Counted from the first letter of the stretch, positions 17,869 to 29,295 are shown. The stretch: DNA of 64,000 bases from Microbacterium sp. K24 (GCF_004794465.1 NZ_SSDJ01000138.1:124001-188000); one strand, 5' to 3'. Numbers and translations: made by a program. Notes: generated from the letters alone by a model not told the origin.

Positions 17869-18558
17869 TCAGCGGCCGGGACGGACCGTCAGGTCGGTGA
17901 TCTCGGCGTCGCGAGGGAGATCGAGAGCCGTGAGGATCGTCGTCGCGACGGCATCCGCGCTGATGAACCGCTCGGGGTCGTACTCGCTGCCCTCCTGCTG
18001 GTGCACGCGCTCCTGCATGGGGGTGGCCGTACGGCCCGGATAGATCGAGGTCACGCGCACACCGTGCTCGGACTCCTCGGCGCGCAGCGCGTCCGCCAGC
18101 GCCTTGAGCCCGTGCTTCGAGGCCGCGTAGGCGCCCCACCCGGCGTTGGCGCGCAACCCGGCACCCGAGTTCACGAACACGACCTGGCCCCGCGACACGC
18201 GCAGCACCGGCAGCAGAAGTCGCGTGAGCTCGGCGGGGGCGACGAGGTTCACCGCCAGCTGCTGATCCCACAGCGTCGGCGCGAGATCCGCGACGGTTCC
18301 GAGATCGACGATGCCGGCCACGTGCAGCAGCGAGTCGATGCGCTCCGGAAGGTGCTGCTTCGAGAGCGCCCACGAGATGCGGCCCGGCTGAGAGAGATCG
18401 GCGACGAGCGTCGATGCACCGGGGAGCTGCGCCGCGATCTCTCGGGCGCGCCCCGCGTCTCGTGCCACGGCGATGACCTGATCGCCGCGGTCGAGCAGTC
18501 GGCGGGCGACGGCGTCGCCGATGCCGGAGCCTGCACCGGTGATCAGGTGCACAGCCAC
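17869..18558 (-). CDS. Short-chain dehydrogenase/reductase (SDR)
   Basis: A 229-residue classical SDR. The cofactor motif TGAGSGIG is at residues 7-14, a VAGI (NAG-like) element near 80, catalytic Ser in VFVNSGAG near 128-134 and YAASK with the Tyr/Lys pair near 143-147. GTG 18558 begins 1 nt after the rsfS stop, so it is probably co-translated as the last gene of the nadD-rsfS unit. The substrate is unknown. The gene is often found in Microbacteriaceae downstream of rsfS with no obvious functional link. Confidence 0.88.
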   Translation of the reverse strand: MAVHLITGAGSGIGDAVARRLLDRGDQVIAVARDAGRAREIAAQLPGASTLVADLSQPGRISWALSKQHLPERIDSLLHVAGIVDLGTVADLAPTLWDQQLAVNLVAPAELTRLLLPVLRVSRGQVVFVNSGAGLRANAGWGAYAASKHGLKALADALRAEESEHGVRVTSIYPGRTATPMQERVHQQEGSEYDPERFISADAVATTILTALDLPRDAEITDLTVRPGR

Positions 18559-18559
18559 G

Positions 18560-18946
18560 TCAGGAACGATCTGCGGCGGGCTCGGACTCGGCGACCTCGA
18601 TCGGAACGACCGGGCAGTCCTTCCAGAGGCGCTCGAGGCCGTAGTAGACGCGCTCCTCCTGGTGGAAGACGTGCACGATCAGGTCGCCGAAGTCGAGCAG
18701 CACCCAGCGGGCCTCCGCACGGCCTTCACGACGCACGCGCTTGTGACCCGACTCGATCAGTCGATCCTCGATCTCGTCGGCGATCGCGGCGACGTTGCGC
18801 TCGCTGTTGCCGGTGACGAGCAGGAAGATGTCGACGAGCGGCAGAGGCTCCGACACGTTGAGCGCGACGAGGTCCTCTCCGCCCTTGTCGACGGCGGCTT
18901 GTGCTGCGAGACGCAGCATCTCTTCGGCGGTTTCAGGTGATTGCAT
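18560..18946 (-). CDS. rsfS: Ribosome silencing factor RsfS
   Basis: A 128-residue RsfS/YbeB/iojap protein. It binds L14 on the 50S subunit and blocks subunit joining under starvation. The family core is clear: VDIFLLVTGNSERNVAAIADEIEDRL near residues 38-63, the EARWVLLDFGDLIVHVF segment near 78-94 and the YYGLERLWKD ending near 100-110. ATG 18946 shares a base with the upstream stop (TGATG). The nadD-x-rsfS order is the usual one in actinobacteria, with an acidic membrane protein here in between. Confidence 0.95.
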   Translation of the reverse strand: MQSPETAEEMLRLAAQAAVDKGGEDLVALNVSEPLPLVDIFLLVTGNSERNVAAIADEIEDRLIESGHKRVRREGRAEARWVLLDFGDLIVHVFHQEERVYYGLERLWKDCPVVPIEVAESEPAADRS

Positions 18947-20184
18947 CAGAACACATTCGTAGATATGGCGACGACCAGAGCGACCGCCAGAGCGAGAGCC
19001 AGACCCCCGACGATGATGGTGAGGACGAGAGTGAGCCGGTTGCCCTTCTCGGGCGCCGGCGGGCGGATGATCTCGCCGGCGGGCTTGATCGTGCTGACCG
19101 CTGCACTGGCGGCGATCGGGGTGGGCGAGGATGCCGGGGCGAGCTCGCCGTCGATGAGGACGGCGTCGACGTCCTTGCCGTCGGTGGTGCCGTGCGCGTG
19201 ACCCTGCGAGCCGAGCCCTCGGGGCAGCTCGTACGAGCCGGTCACGAGGATCTCGCCCGTGGAGGCGACGGGACCCGACAGGGATCCCTCACCCGGCGAG
19301 GGGGTGAAGATGAGAGCGTTCGGCGCGGAGTGCTGCGAGCCGGTCGAGTCGCCGACCGTGAGCAGCTCGTCGAAGGACGGGCGGAACGGCGCGTGCGGCT
19401 CCGGCGAGTCGGTCAGCAGACCTTCCCCGAACGCGGAGTTGACCGTCGGGCGAGGATCCGCCACGACGTCGTCGTCATCCGCGTCTTCGACATCCGCCAG
19501 CACGTCGTCGTCATCGGCGACCACAGGATCGCTCTCGCCGGAGAACCCGAACACGGCGGCGACGTCATCCGACGTCTCCGCAGGCTCCTCGGTGACCTCG
19601 AGCGGGACGACACCCACGCTGTCGGCGGCCTCCGCAGCACGGACCGGTTCGACGACGATCTCGTCGTCGACGTCATCGTCGTCGCCCGCGGTGTCGGACG
19701 GCGCGGGAGCGGCGGGAGCAGGAGCCGCGAAGTCCGGGACCCCGGAGACGATCGCGGACGACTGCTCGGGCACGGAATCGACGGGAGTCTCGGTGACGGG
19801 CTCCTCGGCGACGGGAGTCTCGGCGACAGGCTCTTCCACGGGGGCCACATCGACAGCCTCTTCCGCGACGGGAGCGTCGACCGGCTCCTCGACGCGGGAC
19901 TCGTCCTCGCCGACCACGGCGACCGACGCGGTCTTGATCCGCTCCTGCTCGCGCACCTGGCGGCGGGTCAGCGGTGCGCCGGAGTCGGATGCCTCATCGG
20001 CGACCGGTGCGGGCGGGACCTCGACCGGCTCGGCGGGGCGGGGAAGCGGTGGCGCCGGCGGAGCAGCCTCGGCCGCGGCGGCGGCCTCTTCGGGGGTGAT
20101 GACGGGAGTGGATCCCGTCAGGCGGATCTCCCGCAGCTGCTTGCGCGTCAGCGGACCGTGTTCTTGCTGATCCGATGTACTCAT
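18946..20184 (-). CDS. Acidic, disordered, C-terminally membrane-anchored protein of unknown function
   Basis: A 412-residue protein. The N-terminus carries two copies of a basic PLTR(K/R)Q(L/V)RE motif (near residues 12-19 and 70-77). A long Glu/Asp/Pro/Ala/Val-rich region follows, with repeated EEPV.ETPV units (about 95-135) and several Asp runs. A small more ordered block (residues 250-350) precedes a single hydrophobic segment at about 385-405 and a short outside tail. It therefore looks tail-anchored with a large cytoplasmic disordered arm. ATG 20184 overlaps the nadD stop (ATGA) and its stop overlaps rsfS, so it is tightly embedded between two conserved genes. No known domain is recognised. 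Confidence 0.75.
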   Translation of the reverse strand: MSTSDQQEHGPLTRKQLREIRLTGSTPVITPEEAAAAAEAAPPAPPLPRPAEPVEVPPAPVADEASDSGAPLTRRQVREQERIKTASVAVVGEDESRVEEPVDAPVAEEAVDVAPVEEPVAETPVAEEPVTETPVDSVPEQSSAIVSGVPDFAAPAPAAPAPSDTAGDDDDVDDEIVVEPVRAAEAADSVGVVPLEVTEEPAETSDDVAAVFGFSGESDPVVADDDDVLADVEDADDDDVVADPRPTVNSAFGEGLLTDSPEPHAPFRPSFDELLTVGDSTGSQHSAPNALIFTPSPGEGSLSGPVASTGEILVTGSYELPRGLGSQGHAHGTTDGKDVDAVLIDGELAPASSPTPIAASAAVSTIKPAGEIIRPPAPEKGNRLTLVLTIIVGGLALALAVALVVAISTNVF

Positions 20185-20786
20185 GCCTTGCTCCGATACA
20201 GATGATGCTTCGCGATGTACTGAACGACTCCGTCGGGGACCAGGTACCAGACCGGCTGATCGTCGCGAACGCGTTCACGGCAGACCGTCGACGAGATCGA
20301 CAGCGCCGGCACCTCCAGCTGGCTCACGTTGTCGCTCGGGAGGCCGTCCGTGCTCAGAACGTGTCCTGGGCGGGAGACCGCGACGAAATGAGCCAATTCC
20401 CACAACTCATCATGGTCCCTCCAACTGAGAATTTGCGCTACGGCATCGGCTCCGGTGATGAAGAAGAGCTCGGCGTCCGGTCGATCTCGCTTCAGATCGC
20501 GGAGCGTGTCGATCGTGTAGGTCGGTCCCTCACGATTGATGTCGACCCTGCTGACCGTGAACTGCGGGTTGGATGCCGTGGCGATGACGGTCATCAGATA
20601 GCGGTGCTCGCTGGGGGTGACGTCCGACTTCTGCCACGGGTGTCCCGTGGGGACGAAGACGACCTCGTCGAGATCGAAGGAGTGCGCGACCTCGCTCGCG
20701 GCGACCAGGTGACCGTGATGGATGGGGTCGAACGTACCGCCCATCACGCCGATGCGCGGGGTGCGCGTGGTCGCAGCAGTGTTCAT
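20181..20786 (-). CDS. nadD: Nicotinate-nucleotide adenylyltransferase
   Basis: A 201-residue NadD, which joins ATP and nicotinate mononucleotide to make deamido-NAD+ in NAD synthesis. The nucleotidyltransferase HxGH signature [12 protein letters not shown] is at residues 16-27, [10 protein letters not shown] near 44-53 and the C-terminal ISSTVCRER element (ISSTxxR motif) near 163-171. Length is normal for the family. ATG 20786 lies 7 nt after the stop of the small membrane protein gene; no strong ribosome binding site is seen, suggesting coupling. Confidence 0.95.
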   Translation of the reverse strand: MNTAATTRTPRIGVMGGTFDPIHHGHLVAASEVAHSFDLDEVVFVPTGHPWQKSDVTPSEHRYLMTVIATASNPQFTVSRVDINREGPTYTIDTLRDLKRDRPDAELFFITGADAVAQILSWRDHDELWELAHFVAVSRPGHVLSTDGLPSDNVSQLEVPALSISSTVCRERVRDDQPVWYLVPDGVVQYIAKHHLYRSKA

Positions 20787-20793
20787 GAAGGGC

Positions 20794-21018
20794 CTAGTGG
20801 CCGTGTCCTGCCTCGTGTCCGTCCTTGCCGTGCTTCGCCGCCCAGGCCTCGGCCTTCGCCGAGTGACGGTTGGCGACGTTCTTGTACGACAGCGTCACCA
20901 GAGCCAGGAACGCGAAGACGATGATGGCGATGACTCCGAAGATCAGCGTCTCGAGCTGGACGTTGCCGTGGTGCTCGGTTTCGGCGGCGGCCATCGCGAT
21001 CTGTGCGACGAGGTTCAT
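20794..21018 (-). CDS. Small single-helix membrane protein with His-rich tail
   Basis: A 74-residue protein with one transmembrane helix (about residues 22-44, [21 protein letters not shown]) and a cytoplasmic, Lys/His-rich tail ending [12 protein letters not shown]. Small proteins of this form lie between proA and nadD in many actinobacteria. The His cluster might bind metal ions, though no function is known. ATG 21018 is preceded by ACGGAGT at good spacing. The reading to 21120 overlaps proA and was rejected. Confidence 0.75.
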   Translation of the reverse strand: MNLVAQIAMAAAETEHHGNVQLETLIFGVIAIIVFAFLALVTLSYKNVANRHSAKAEAWAAKHGKDGHEAGHGH

Positions 21019-21083
21019 CGTGACTCCGTTTCGTGGCGTGCTCTTCGGGTTCCTGAGCGGGACAGCGTCCCCCAGTCTAGCCC

Positions 21084-22337
21084 TCAGCCGCGGGTCTGAC
21101 CCGATCCACGCGCGAGCCACTTCGTGCTGGTCAGCTCGGCGAGCCCCATCGGACCACGGGCGTGCAGCTTCTGCGTGGAGATGCCGACCTCCGCACCGAA
21201 ACCGAATTCGCCGCCGTCGGTGAAGCGGGTCGAGGTGTTCACCATGACCACGGCCGAATCGACCTCGGCGAGGAAGCGCTCCGCGTTGCGCGAATCGGTC
21301 GTGATGATCGACTCGGTGTGGCCGGTGCTGTATCTGCGGATGTGTTCGAGAGCCTCGTCGAGGGAGTCGACGACCTTGATGGCGATGTCCAGGCTCAGGT
21401 ACTCGGTCTCCCAGTCCTCCTCGGTGGCCGGGATCACGTTCGAGACCAGGCCGGCGACCATGTCGTCACCGTGGATCGCCACGCCCTCGCTCTGCAGCGC
21501 GCTGGCCACGAGCGGGATGAGCCGCGGTGCGGCCTGCCGGTGCACGAGCACGGTCTCCACCGCGTTGCACACGCTGGGACGCTGCACCTTGGCGTTCACG
21601 ACGATGTCGCGCGCCCAATCATCGGGCGCGGTCTCGTCGAGCAGGATGTGCACGTTGCCCGCCCCGGTCTCGATCACCGGCACGGTCGACTCGGTGACGA
21701 CGGTCTCGATGAGGCCGGCGCTTCCGCGAGGCACGAGCACGTCGATGAAGCCGCGGCCGTGCATGAGCGCCTTCGCGCCGTCGCGTCCGAAGTCGTCGAC
21801 GGTCTGGATCGCCTCTCCGGTCACCCCTGCCGCCTCGAGGGCATCCCGCATGATCTCGACCAGGACGGTGTTCGAGTCGCGTGCCGCGCTTCCGCCGCGG
21901 AGGACCACGGCGTTGCCCGACCGCAGCGCCAGGGCGGCGATGTCCACCGTGACGTTCGGGCGAGCCTCGTAGATCGCCCCGACCACGCCGAACGGCACCC
22001 GCACCTGCTCCAGGGTGACGCCGTTCGGCATCCGGTGCCCGCCGACGACGCGACCGACCGGGTCGGCGAGGGCCGCCACCTGGCGCACGGCGGACGCCAG
22101 CGCGGCCACACGCTTCTCATCGAGCCGCAGACGGTCGATGAGAGACTCGCCGATCCCCTCGTCGTTCCCGCGAGCGACGTCGCGGGCGTTCGCCGCGATG
22201 ATGCGCGCTGCGTTCTGCTCGAGCGCCACGGCGATCGCTTCGAGGGCGCGTTCCTTGTCGTCGCTGGTGAGAGCGGCGGTGGCGCGAGACGCCTCCTTGG
22301 CGCGCTCCAGGCGCACCTGCGGGGTCTGGTCGGTCAT
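21084..22337 (-). CDS. proA: Glutamate-5-semialdehyde dehydrogenase (gamma-glutamyl phosphate reductase)
   Basis: A 417-residue ProA, second step of proline synthesis: NADPH-dependent reduction of gamma-glutamyl phosphate. Family motifs are visible: VPFGVVGAIYEARPNVT near residues 114-130, GNAVVLRGGSAA near 141-152, a GAGNVH element near 225-230 and the catalytic Cys257 in QRPSVCNAVET. Length is typical. ATG 22337 lies 9 nt after proB, and a TAAACT box built on the proB stop codon stands 6 nt before the ATG, so proA may also be made from its own leaderless transcript. Confidence 0.97.
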   Translation of the reverse strand: MTDQTPQVRLERAKEASRATAALTSDDKERALEAIAVALEQNAARIIAANARDVARGNDEGIGESLIDRLRLDEKRVAALASAVRQVAALADPVGRVVGGHRMPNGVTLEQVRVPFGVVGAIYEARPNVTVDIAALALRSGNAVVLRGGSAARDSNTVLVEIMRDALEAAGVTGEAIQTVDDFGRDGAKALMHGRGFIDVLVPRGSAGLIETVVTESTVPVIETGAGNVHILLDETAPDDWARDIVVNAKVQRPSVCNAVETVLVHRQAAPRLIPLVASALQSEGVAIHGDDMVAGLVSNVIPATEEDWETEYLSLDIAIKVVDSLDEALEHIRRYSTGHTESIITTDSRNAERFLAEVDSAVVMVNTSTRFTDGGEFGFGAEVGISTQKLHARGPMGLAELTSTKWLARGSGQTRG

Positions 22338-22346
22338 CCGCCCAGT

Positions 22347-24742
<2,396 letters not shown>

Positions 24743-25000
24743 TCACTCAGCAGCGGCGACGATGTTGACGACCTTGCGGCCGCCCTTCGCGCCGAACTGC
24801 ACCGCACCGGCGGCCAGGGCGAACAGCGTGTCGTCGCCACCACGGCCGACGTTCACGCCGGGGTGGAAGTGCGTGCCGCGCTGGCGGACGATGATCTCGC
24901 CGGCGAGGACCTGCTGGCCGCCGAAGCGCTTCACGCCGAGACGCTGAGCGTTGGAATCACGACCGTTACGGGTGGAGCTTGCGCCCTTTTTGTGTGCCAT
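24743..25000 (-). CDS. rpmA: 50S ribosomal protein L27
   Basis: An 85-residue L27. It starts [22 protein letters not shown] and keeps the conserved GTHFHPG and [11 protein letters not shown] segments, with the basic N-terminus that reaches the peptidyl-transferase centre. No N-terminal prepeptide of the Firmicutes type is present. ATG 25000 follows a GAGGAGACC-type site and the gene lies 18 nt downstream of rplU. Confidence 0.98.
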   Translation of the reverse strand: MAHKKGASSTRNGRDSNAQRLGVKRFGGQQVLAGEIIVRQRGTHFHPGVNVGRGGDDTLFALAAGAVQFGAKGGRKVVNIVAAAE

Positions 25001-25018
25001 GTCCTGGTCTCCTCGGTC

Positions 25019-25327
25019 TTACTTGATGCCGGTGATCTTGACGCGCGTGAGCTCCTGACGGTGGCCCTGACGCTTCTTGTAACCGGTCTTGTTCTTGTAC
25101 TTCTGGATGACGATCTTCGGGCCGCGCAGGTTGCCGATGACCTCGGCCGTGACCTTGACCTTCGCCAGCTTGTCAGCGTCGGTGGTCACCGTAGCGCCGT
25201 CGACGAGCAGCACAGCGGCGAGCTCGATCTTCTCGCCCTGGGCAGCCTTGACACGGTCGAGCTGAACGATCGTGCCGACCTCGACCTTCTCCTGCCGCCC
25301 ACCGGCGCGCACTACTGCGTAAACCAC
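25019..25327 (-). CDS. rplU: 50S ribosomal protein L21
   Basis: A 102-residue L21 beginning with the family pattern [17 protein letters not shown] and ending in [17 protein letters not shown]. The start is GTG 25327 with an ACAGGT site 6 nt upstream; a nearby ATG (GTATGAAGTGG) is out of frame. A sigma-70-type promoter lies about 150 nt upstream. First gene of the rplU-rpmA unit. Confidence 0.97.
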   Translation of the reverse strand: MVYAVVRAGGRQEKVEVGTIVQLDRVKAAQGEKIELAAVLLVDGATVTTDADKLAKVKVTAEVIGNLRGPKIVIQKYKNKTGYKKRQGHRQELTRVKITGIK

Positions 25328-25473
25328 TTCATACCTGTTTCGTTGGGGAGCACGTGGGCTCCGAGAATCTCACGGGAAGACTGTTGCTTGCATGCGTCGC
25401 AGGACGACGAGTGCGAAGGCAAGGCTCTCCGCTCCGACCGACGAGGACGGGACGGCATACGCACCAAGGGACT

Positions 25474-25502
25474 ACTTTACCGGATGCGGGCTGGTGTCGC
25501 AA
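25474..25502 (-). promoter_or_regulatory. rplU-rpmA promoter
   Basis: On the reverse strand TTGCGA (25497-25502), a 17-nt spacer and TAAAGT (25474-25479). A leader of about 140 nt to the rplU GTG follows. Good match to a housekeeping promoter, and the only one in the 213-bp gap between rplU and the divergent DUF4031 gene on this strand. Confidence 0.6.
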
Positions 25503-25529
25503 AGCGAGCCGGGTGGCGTGTCCGAGCCA

Positions 25530-25535
25530 TAGGCT
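25530..25535 (+). promoter_or_regulatory. Putative -10 box of leaderless DUF4031 gene
   Basis: TAGGCT, 6 nt before ATG 25542. The identical hexamer and spacing occur before the pabB-like gene and the M3 peptidase gene. Confidence 0.45.
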
Positions 25536-25541
25536 GGCGGG

Positions 25542-25811
25542 ATGACCGTACTCATCGACGATCCGCTGTGGCCCGCGCACGGGCGCCTCTGGGCGCACCT
25601 GGTCAGCGATGCGGATCTCGACGAGCTGCACGCCTTCGCGAAGGCGCACGACGTCCCGGCCAGGGCCTTCGACCTGGACCACTACGACGTGCCCGCAGAA
25701 CTCGTCCCCCGGCTCATCGCCGGGGGCGCCGAGCACGTCGAGGGCAGAGAGCTCGTGCGTCGCCTGATCGCGTCAGGACTCCGAGTCCGCGGTCGCGACC
25801 GGCGCCGCTGA
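25542..25811 (+). CDS. DUF4031 domain protein
   Basis: An 89-residue protein with the DUF4031 pattern: MTVLIDDPLWPAHGRLWAHL at the start, then ELHAFAKAHDVPARAFDLDHYDVP near residues 29-52. Family members are small and of unknown function, often near ribonuclease or ribosomal genes in actinobacteria. A TAGGCT box 6 nt upstream of ATG 25542 suggests a leaderless transcript. The last 39 nt overlap the end of the convergent rne gene on the other strand. Confidence 0.82.
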   Translation: MTVLIDDPLWPAHGRLWAHLVSDADLDELHAFAKAHDVPARAFDLDHYDVPAELVPRLIAGGAEHVEGRELVRRLIASGLRVRGRDRRR

Positions 25812-28403
25812 CGCGTCGTTGTTCACCGACACCGGGGTGCCCGTGAGCGCGGCAGTGGTCACGCGACGGCGTCCTCGTCCCTGACCGGGGGCCTTCGGCT
25901 CCGGCAGGGCGTCGAGCACCGAATCGAGCAGCGCTTCGGCCGGCGACTTGGGTCCCTTGCGGTCGGAGCCGCGCTTCTTGCGCGGCTTCTTCGCGCGCTC
26001 GGGAGCGGCGGTCTGCACGGACTCGGCCGAACCCGCATCCGCGGCGACCTCGACCGGCTCGAGGCTCGGCGCGAGAGTGGAGGCGGCGATCTGCGCGAGA
26101 GCGGACTTCGCCCCCTCAGGGATGCTGTGGGTCACGTTCGGGGCGGGCGGGGCGCTCTGGCTCTGCCCGTTGCCGCCGCGCTGGCGGCGGTTGCCCTGGC
26201 TCCCGCCATTGCCGTTGCCGTTGCCGCCGTTGCCGTTGCTGCTGGAGCGGTGCTTGACGACAGGATCGTGGTGCACGATGACGCCGCGGCCGGCGCACAC
26301 CTCGCACGCCTCGCTGAAGGTCTCGAGCAGGCCGAGACCGAGCTTCTTGCGGGTCATCTGCACCAGACCGAGCGACGTGACCTCGGCGACCTGGTGCTTC
26401 GTCCGGTCGCGGCTGAGGCACTCGATGAGGCGGCGCAGCACGAGATCGCGGTTGGACTCGAGCACCATGTCGATGAAGTCCACGACGATGATGCCGCCGA
26501 TGTCGCGCAGACGCAGCTGGCGGACGATCTCCTCCGCGGCCTCGAGGTTGTTCTTGGTGACCGTCTCCTCGAGGTTGCCGCCCGAGCCGACGAACTTGCC
26601 GGTGTTGACGTCGACGACCGTCATGGCCTCGGTGCGGTCGATCACGAGCGAACCGCCGGAGGGCAGCCACACCTTGCGGTCCAGCGCCTTCTCGATCTGC
26701 TCGGTGATGCGGAACGCGTCGAACGGGTCGGTCTCGTCCTCGTAGGCCTCGGTGCGCTCGAGCAGGTCGGGGGCGACGCTCTCGAGGTACGCGCGGATGG
26801 TGCGCTGCGACTCCTCGCCCTGGATGAGCATCTTCGTGAAGTCCTCGTTGAAGACGTCACGGACGATCTTGACGAGCAGGTCCGGCTCGGCGTGCAGCAG
26901 TGCGGGAGCCTGCTGGTTCTCGACCTGCTTCTGGATGTGCTCCCACTGCGCGGTGAGACGCTGCACGTCGCGGGTCAGCTGGTCCTCGGTGGCGCCTTCG
27001 GCCGCGGTGCGCACGATCACGCCCGACGACTCCGGGAGCACCTCCTTGAGGATGCGCTTGAGACGGGCGCGCTCGTTGTCGGGAAGCTTGCGGCTGATGC
27101 CGTTCATCGATCCGCCGGGCACGTACACGAGGTAGCGTCCCGGGAGCGAGATCTGGCTGGTCAGACGGGCGCCCTTGTGGCCGATGGGGTCCTTCGTGAC
27201 CTGCACGAGCACACGATCGCCCGGCTTGAGGGCGAGCTCGATGCGGCGGGGCTGGTTGCCGGTCTCGACGCCGTCCCAGTCGACCTCGCCGGAGTACAGC
27301 ACGGCGTTGCGGCCGCGGCCGATGTCGACGAACGCGGCCTCCATGCTGGGCAGCACGTTCTGCACACGACCGAGGTACACGTTGCCGATGAGCGACGCGT
27401 CCTGGTTGCGGGCGACGTAGTGCTCGACGAGGACGCCGTCTTCGAGGACGCCGATCTGCGTGCGGCCGTTCTTCGCACGGACGACCATCTTGCGGTCGAC
27501 GGACTCACGGCGCGCGAGGAACTCCGCCTCGGTCACGACCGGGCGGCGGCGCCCTGCGTCACGGCCGTCGCGACGACGCTGCTTCTTCGCCTCGAGACGC
27601 GTGGAGCCCTTGATGGCCTTCGGCTCGGTGATGTACTCGACGACGCGCTGACGCTGACGCGGCTCGTCGCGCTGGTCGCGCTGGTCGTCTCCGTCGGAAC
27701 CGCCACGGCGACGACGGCCGCGACGTGCGGATGCCGGCTCGTCCTGGTCGCGCTCGGCGATGCGGTCGAAGATGCGCTCGTTGCGCTCGGGGCGCGCCGG
27801 GAGCGGAACGATCTCCGGGGCGTAGAAGTGCAGCTGCGTGGAGACCTGCGAGACGAACACCTCGGGCAGCAGGCCCAGTGAGACCGCGGTCACGGGTGCG
27901 TCAGCTGCCGGCTTCTCTTCCGCGGGCTTCTCTTCCGCGGGCTTCTCTTCCGCGGGGATCTCTTCGGCGGGCTCCGAATCCGGCCCGAGCTCGACACTCG
28001 CTGCGACGATGGCCTCGGCCACCACCTCGGCGTCGGCATCCGAGTCGGCAGCGGCATCCGTCTCGTCGGCGGGCGACGCGTCGTCCGCCGCGATCGTCTC
28101 ATCCGCATTCAGAGCCTCGGCTGCGGCGACAGCTTCCTCGACGTCTGAGGCGGGTGATCCGCCGTCCGTCTCATCCGCCGCGATCTCGGCCTCGGCTGCG
28201 GCGACGACCGCGTCGTCGGACGCGATCACCCCGTCGGCGGACGACGCGGAGTCCTCGACCGGCGCCTCGTCGGATGCGGCCTCTTCGGCCTCACCCTCCG
28301 GCGTCGCGTCGGCGTCGGGAGCGTCGGACTCCGTCAGCGGCTCCGCGGCGTCAGCCGGGATGTCGAGGGTAGGGGCGTTGTTGTCATTGTTCTCATCGGC
28401 CAT
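25773..28403 (-). CDS. rne: Ribonuclease E/G
   Basis: An 876-residue RNase E/G, the main endonuclease of mRNA decay and rRNA/tRNA processing. An acidic, Ala-rich disordered N-terminal arm (residues 1-190) contains three exact EEKPA repeats. An Arg-rich linker (REQDEPASARRGRRRR) follows. The catalytic region has an S1 domain (LIGNVYLGRVQNVLPSMEAAF) and the DNase-like site with VDVNTGK and GGIIVVDFIDM, then the zinc-link CEVCAGRG. The C-terminal tail is Gly/Asn- and Lys/Arg-rich. Placing the catalytic core between two disordered arms is the actinobacterial arrangement. ATG 28403 (MADENND) follows GGGAGT; the 9-residue extension upstream is not needed. Confidence 0.93.
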   Translation of the reverse strand: MADENNDNNAPTLDIPADAAEPLTESDAPDADATPEGEAEEAASDEAPVEDSASSADGVIASDDAVVAAAEAEIAADETDGGSPASDVEEAVAAAEALNADETIAADDASPADETDAAADSDADAEVVAEAIVAASVELGPDSEPAEEIPAEEKPAEEKPAEEKPAADAPVTAVSLGLLPEVFVSQVSTQLHFYAPEIVPLPARPERNERIFDRIAERDQDEPASARRGRRRRGGSDGDDQRDQRDEPRQRQRVVEYITEPKAIKGSTRLEAKKQRRRDGRDAGRRRPVVTEAEFLARRESVDRKMVVRAKNGRTQIGVLEDGVLVEHYVARNQDASLIGNVYLGRVQNVLPSMEAAFVDIGRGRNAVLYSGEVDWDGVETGNQPRRIELALKPGDRVLVQVTKDPIGHKGARLTSQISLPGRYLVYVPGGSMNGISRKLPDNERARLKRILKEVLPESSGVIVRTAAEGATEDQLTRDVQRLTAQWEHIQKQVENQQAPALLHAEPDLLVKIVRDVFNEDFTKMLIQGEESQRTIRAYLESVAPDLLERTEAYEDETDPFDAFRITEQIEKALDRKVWLPSGGSLVIDRTEAMTVVDVNTGKFVGSGGNLEETVTKNNLEAAEEIVRQLRLRDIGGIIVVDFIDMVLESNRDLVLRRLIECLSRDRTKHQVAEVTSLGLVQMTRKKLGLGLLETFSEACEVCAGRGVIVHHDPVVKHRSSSNGNGGNGNGNGGSQGNRRQRGGNGQSQSAPPAPNVTHSIPEGAKSALAQIAASTLAPSLEPVEVAADAGSAESVQTAAPERAKKPRKKRGSDRKGPKSPAEALLDSVLDALPEPKAPGQGRGRRRVTTAALTGTPVSVNNDASAAPVATADSES
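27911..27955. repeat. Three exact 15-bp tandem repeats in rne
   Basis: Three perfect copies of GCTTCTCTTCCGCGG, with a degenerate fourth (27956-27970), encode EEKPA repeats in the disordered N-terminal arm of the RNase. Exact DNA identity suggests recent slippage expansion. Confidence 0.85.
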
Positions 28404-28580
28404 CTCTGGCTTACTCCCTGCGCGGTGCACTGGTGCTCCGCGAAATCTCGTGCGACACCCGCGGGTGCCGCGAACTCAATCGGCGTGCGACCGGCTCATG
28501 GCTCTGATCGCGTGGGGCATGGGGCCCCCAAGTCTGCGTCGATGCGTGTCGCGGCGGCGCCGTTCATCGCATCACAGGCC

Positions 28581-28589
28581 ATTATCGCA
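28581..28589 (-). promoter_or_regulatory. Candidate extended -10 promoter of rne
   Basis: On the reverse strand TGCGATAAT, an extended -10 (TGn + GATAAT), about 175 nt upstream of the rne start. The -35 is not recognisable. It lies in the 280-bp gap between rne and the divergent VKOR gene; nothing else was seen there apart from the VKOR -10 box. The long leader would allow RNase autoregulation, as known for E. coli rne. Confidence 0.35.
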
Positions 28590-28671
28590 CCAAGTCGCTC
28601 CGATTACGGCATCACGCCGTCGAGCGGTGTTTTCTCCGGCCTGTTCTCGCCACATCCATAGCCGTCACTGA

Positions 28672-28677
28672 GATACT
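28672..28677 (+). promoter_or_regulatory. Putative -10 box of leaderless VKOR gene
   Basis: GATACT, 6 nt before ATG 28684. Confidence 0.35.
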
Positions 28678-28683
28678 CCACAT

Positions 28684-29295
28684 ATGAGCGAGCAGCGAAC
28701 CCGCCCCGTCGTCTACGCCGTCTGGCTGATCATCGCGAGCATCATCGGCTGGTTCGCCGCCTTCCAGCTCACCGTCGAGAAGTTCGCGCTGCTGGAGAAC
28801 CCGCAGGAGGCGTTGGCCTGCGACGTGAGCCCGTTCATCCAATGCAGCAAGAACCTGCAGTCGTGGCAGGGCGAGGTCTTCGGCTTCCCGAATCCGCTTC
28901 TGGGCCTGACCGGCTGGATGGCGCCGCTCGTCGTCGCCGTCGCCCTCCTCGCCGGCGCTCGTTTCCCTCGGTGGTTCTGGGCTGCCTTCGGTGCAGGCGT
29001 CACCTTCGCCTTCGGCCTCGTCTGCTGGCTGATCGGCCAGAGCCTCTACGACCTGTTCGTCCTGTGCCCCTGGTGCATGGTCACCTGGGCGGTCACGATC
29101 CCGACCTTCTTCGCCACGATGCTCCATCTGACCCGCAACGGGACCTTCACGAGCAAGGAGAGAGTACGGGAGCGCGCGGACAAGCTCATGGCCTGGGTAC
29201 CGCTGGCGACGATCGTGGCGTACGCCGTGATCATCCTGCTCGCGCAGCTGCAGGGCCTCGACTTCCTCGGAGAGATGGCGAACCTCATCTTCTGA
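28684..29295 (+). CDS. Vitamin K epoxide reductase family protein
   Basis: A 203-residue VKOR homologue with four to five membrane helices. It has the expected cysteines: the loop pair C46/C54 (CDVSPFIQC) and the active-site C128-P-W-C131 (LCPWCMV). Bacterial VKORs pass electrons from a DsbA-like protein to quinones during disulfide formation in exported proteins. No DsbA-like gene is adjacent, so the partner must lie elsewhere. ATG 28684 has a GATACT box 6 nt upstream and no ribosome binding site. A strong bidirectional terminator follows the stop. Confidence 0.92.
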   Translation: MSEQRTRPVVYAVWLIIASIIGWFAAFQLTVEKFALLENPQEALACDVSPFIQCSKNLQSWQGEVFGFPNPLLGLTGWMAPLVVAVALLAGARFPRWFWAAFGAGVTFAFGLVCWLIGQSLYDLFVLCPWCMVTWAVTIPTFFATMLHLTRNGTFTSKERVRERADKLMAWVPLATIVAYAVIILLAQLQGLDFLGEMANLIF

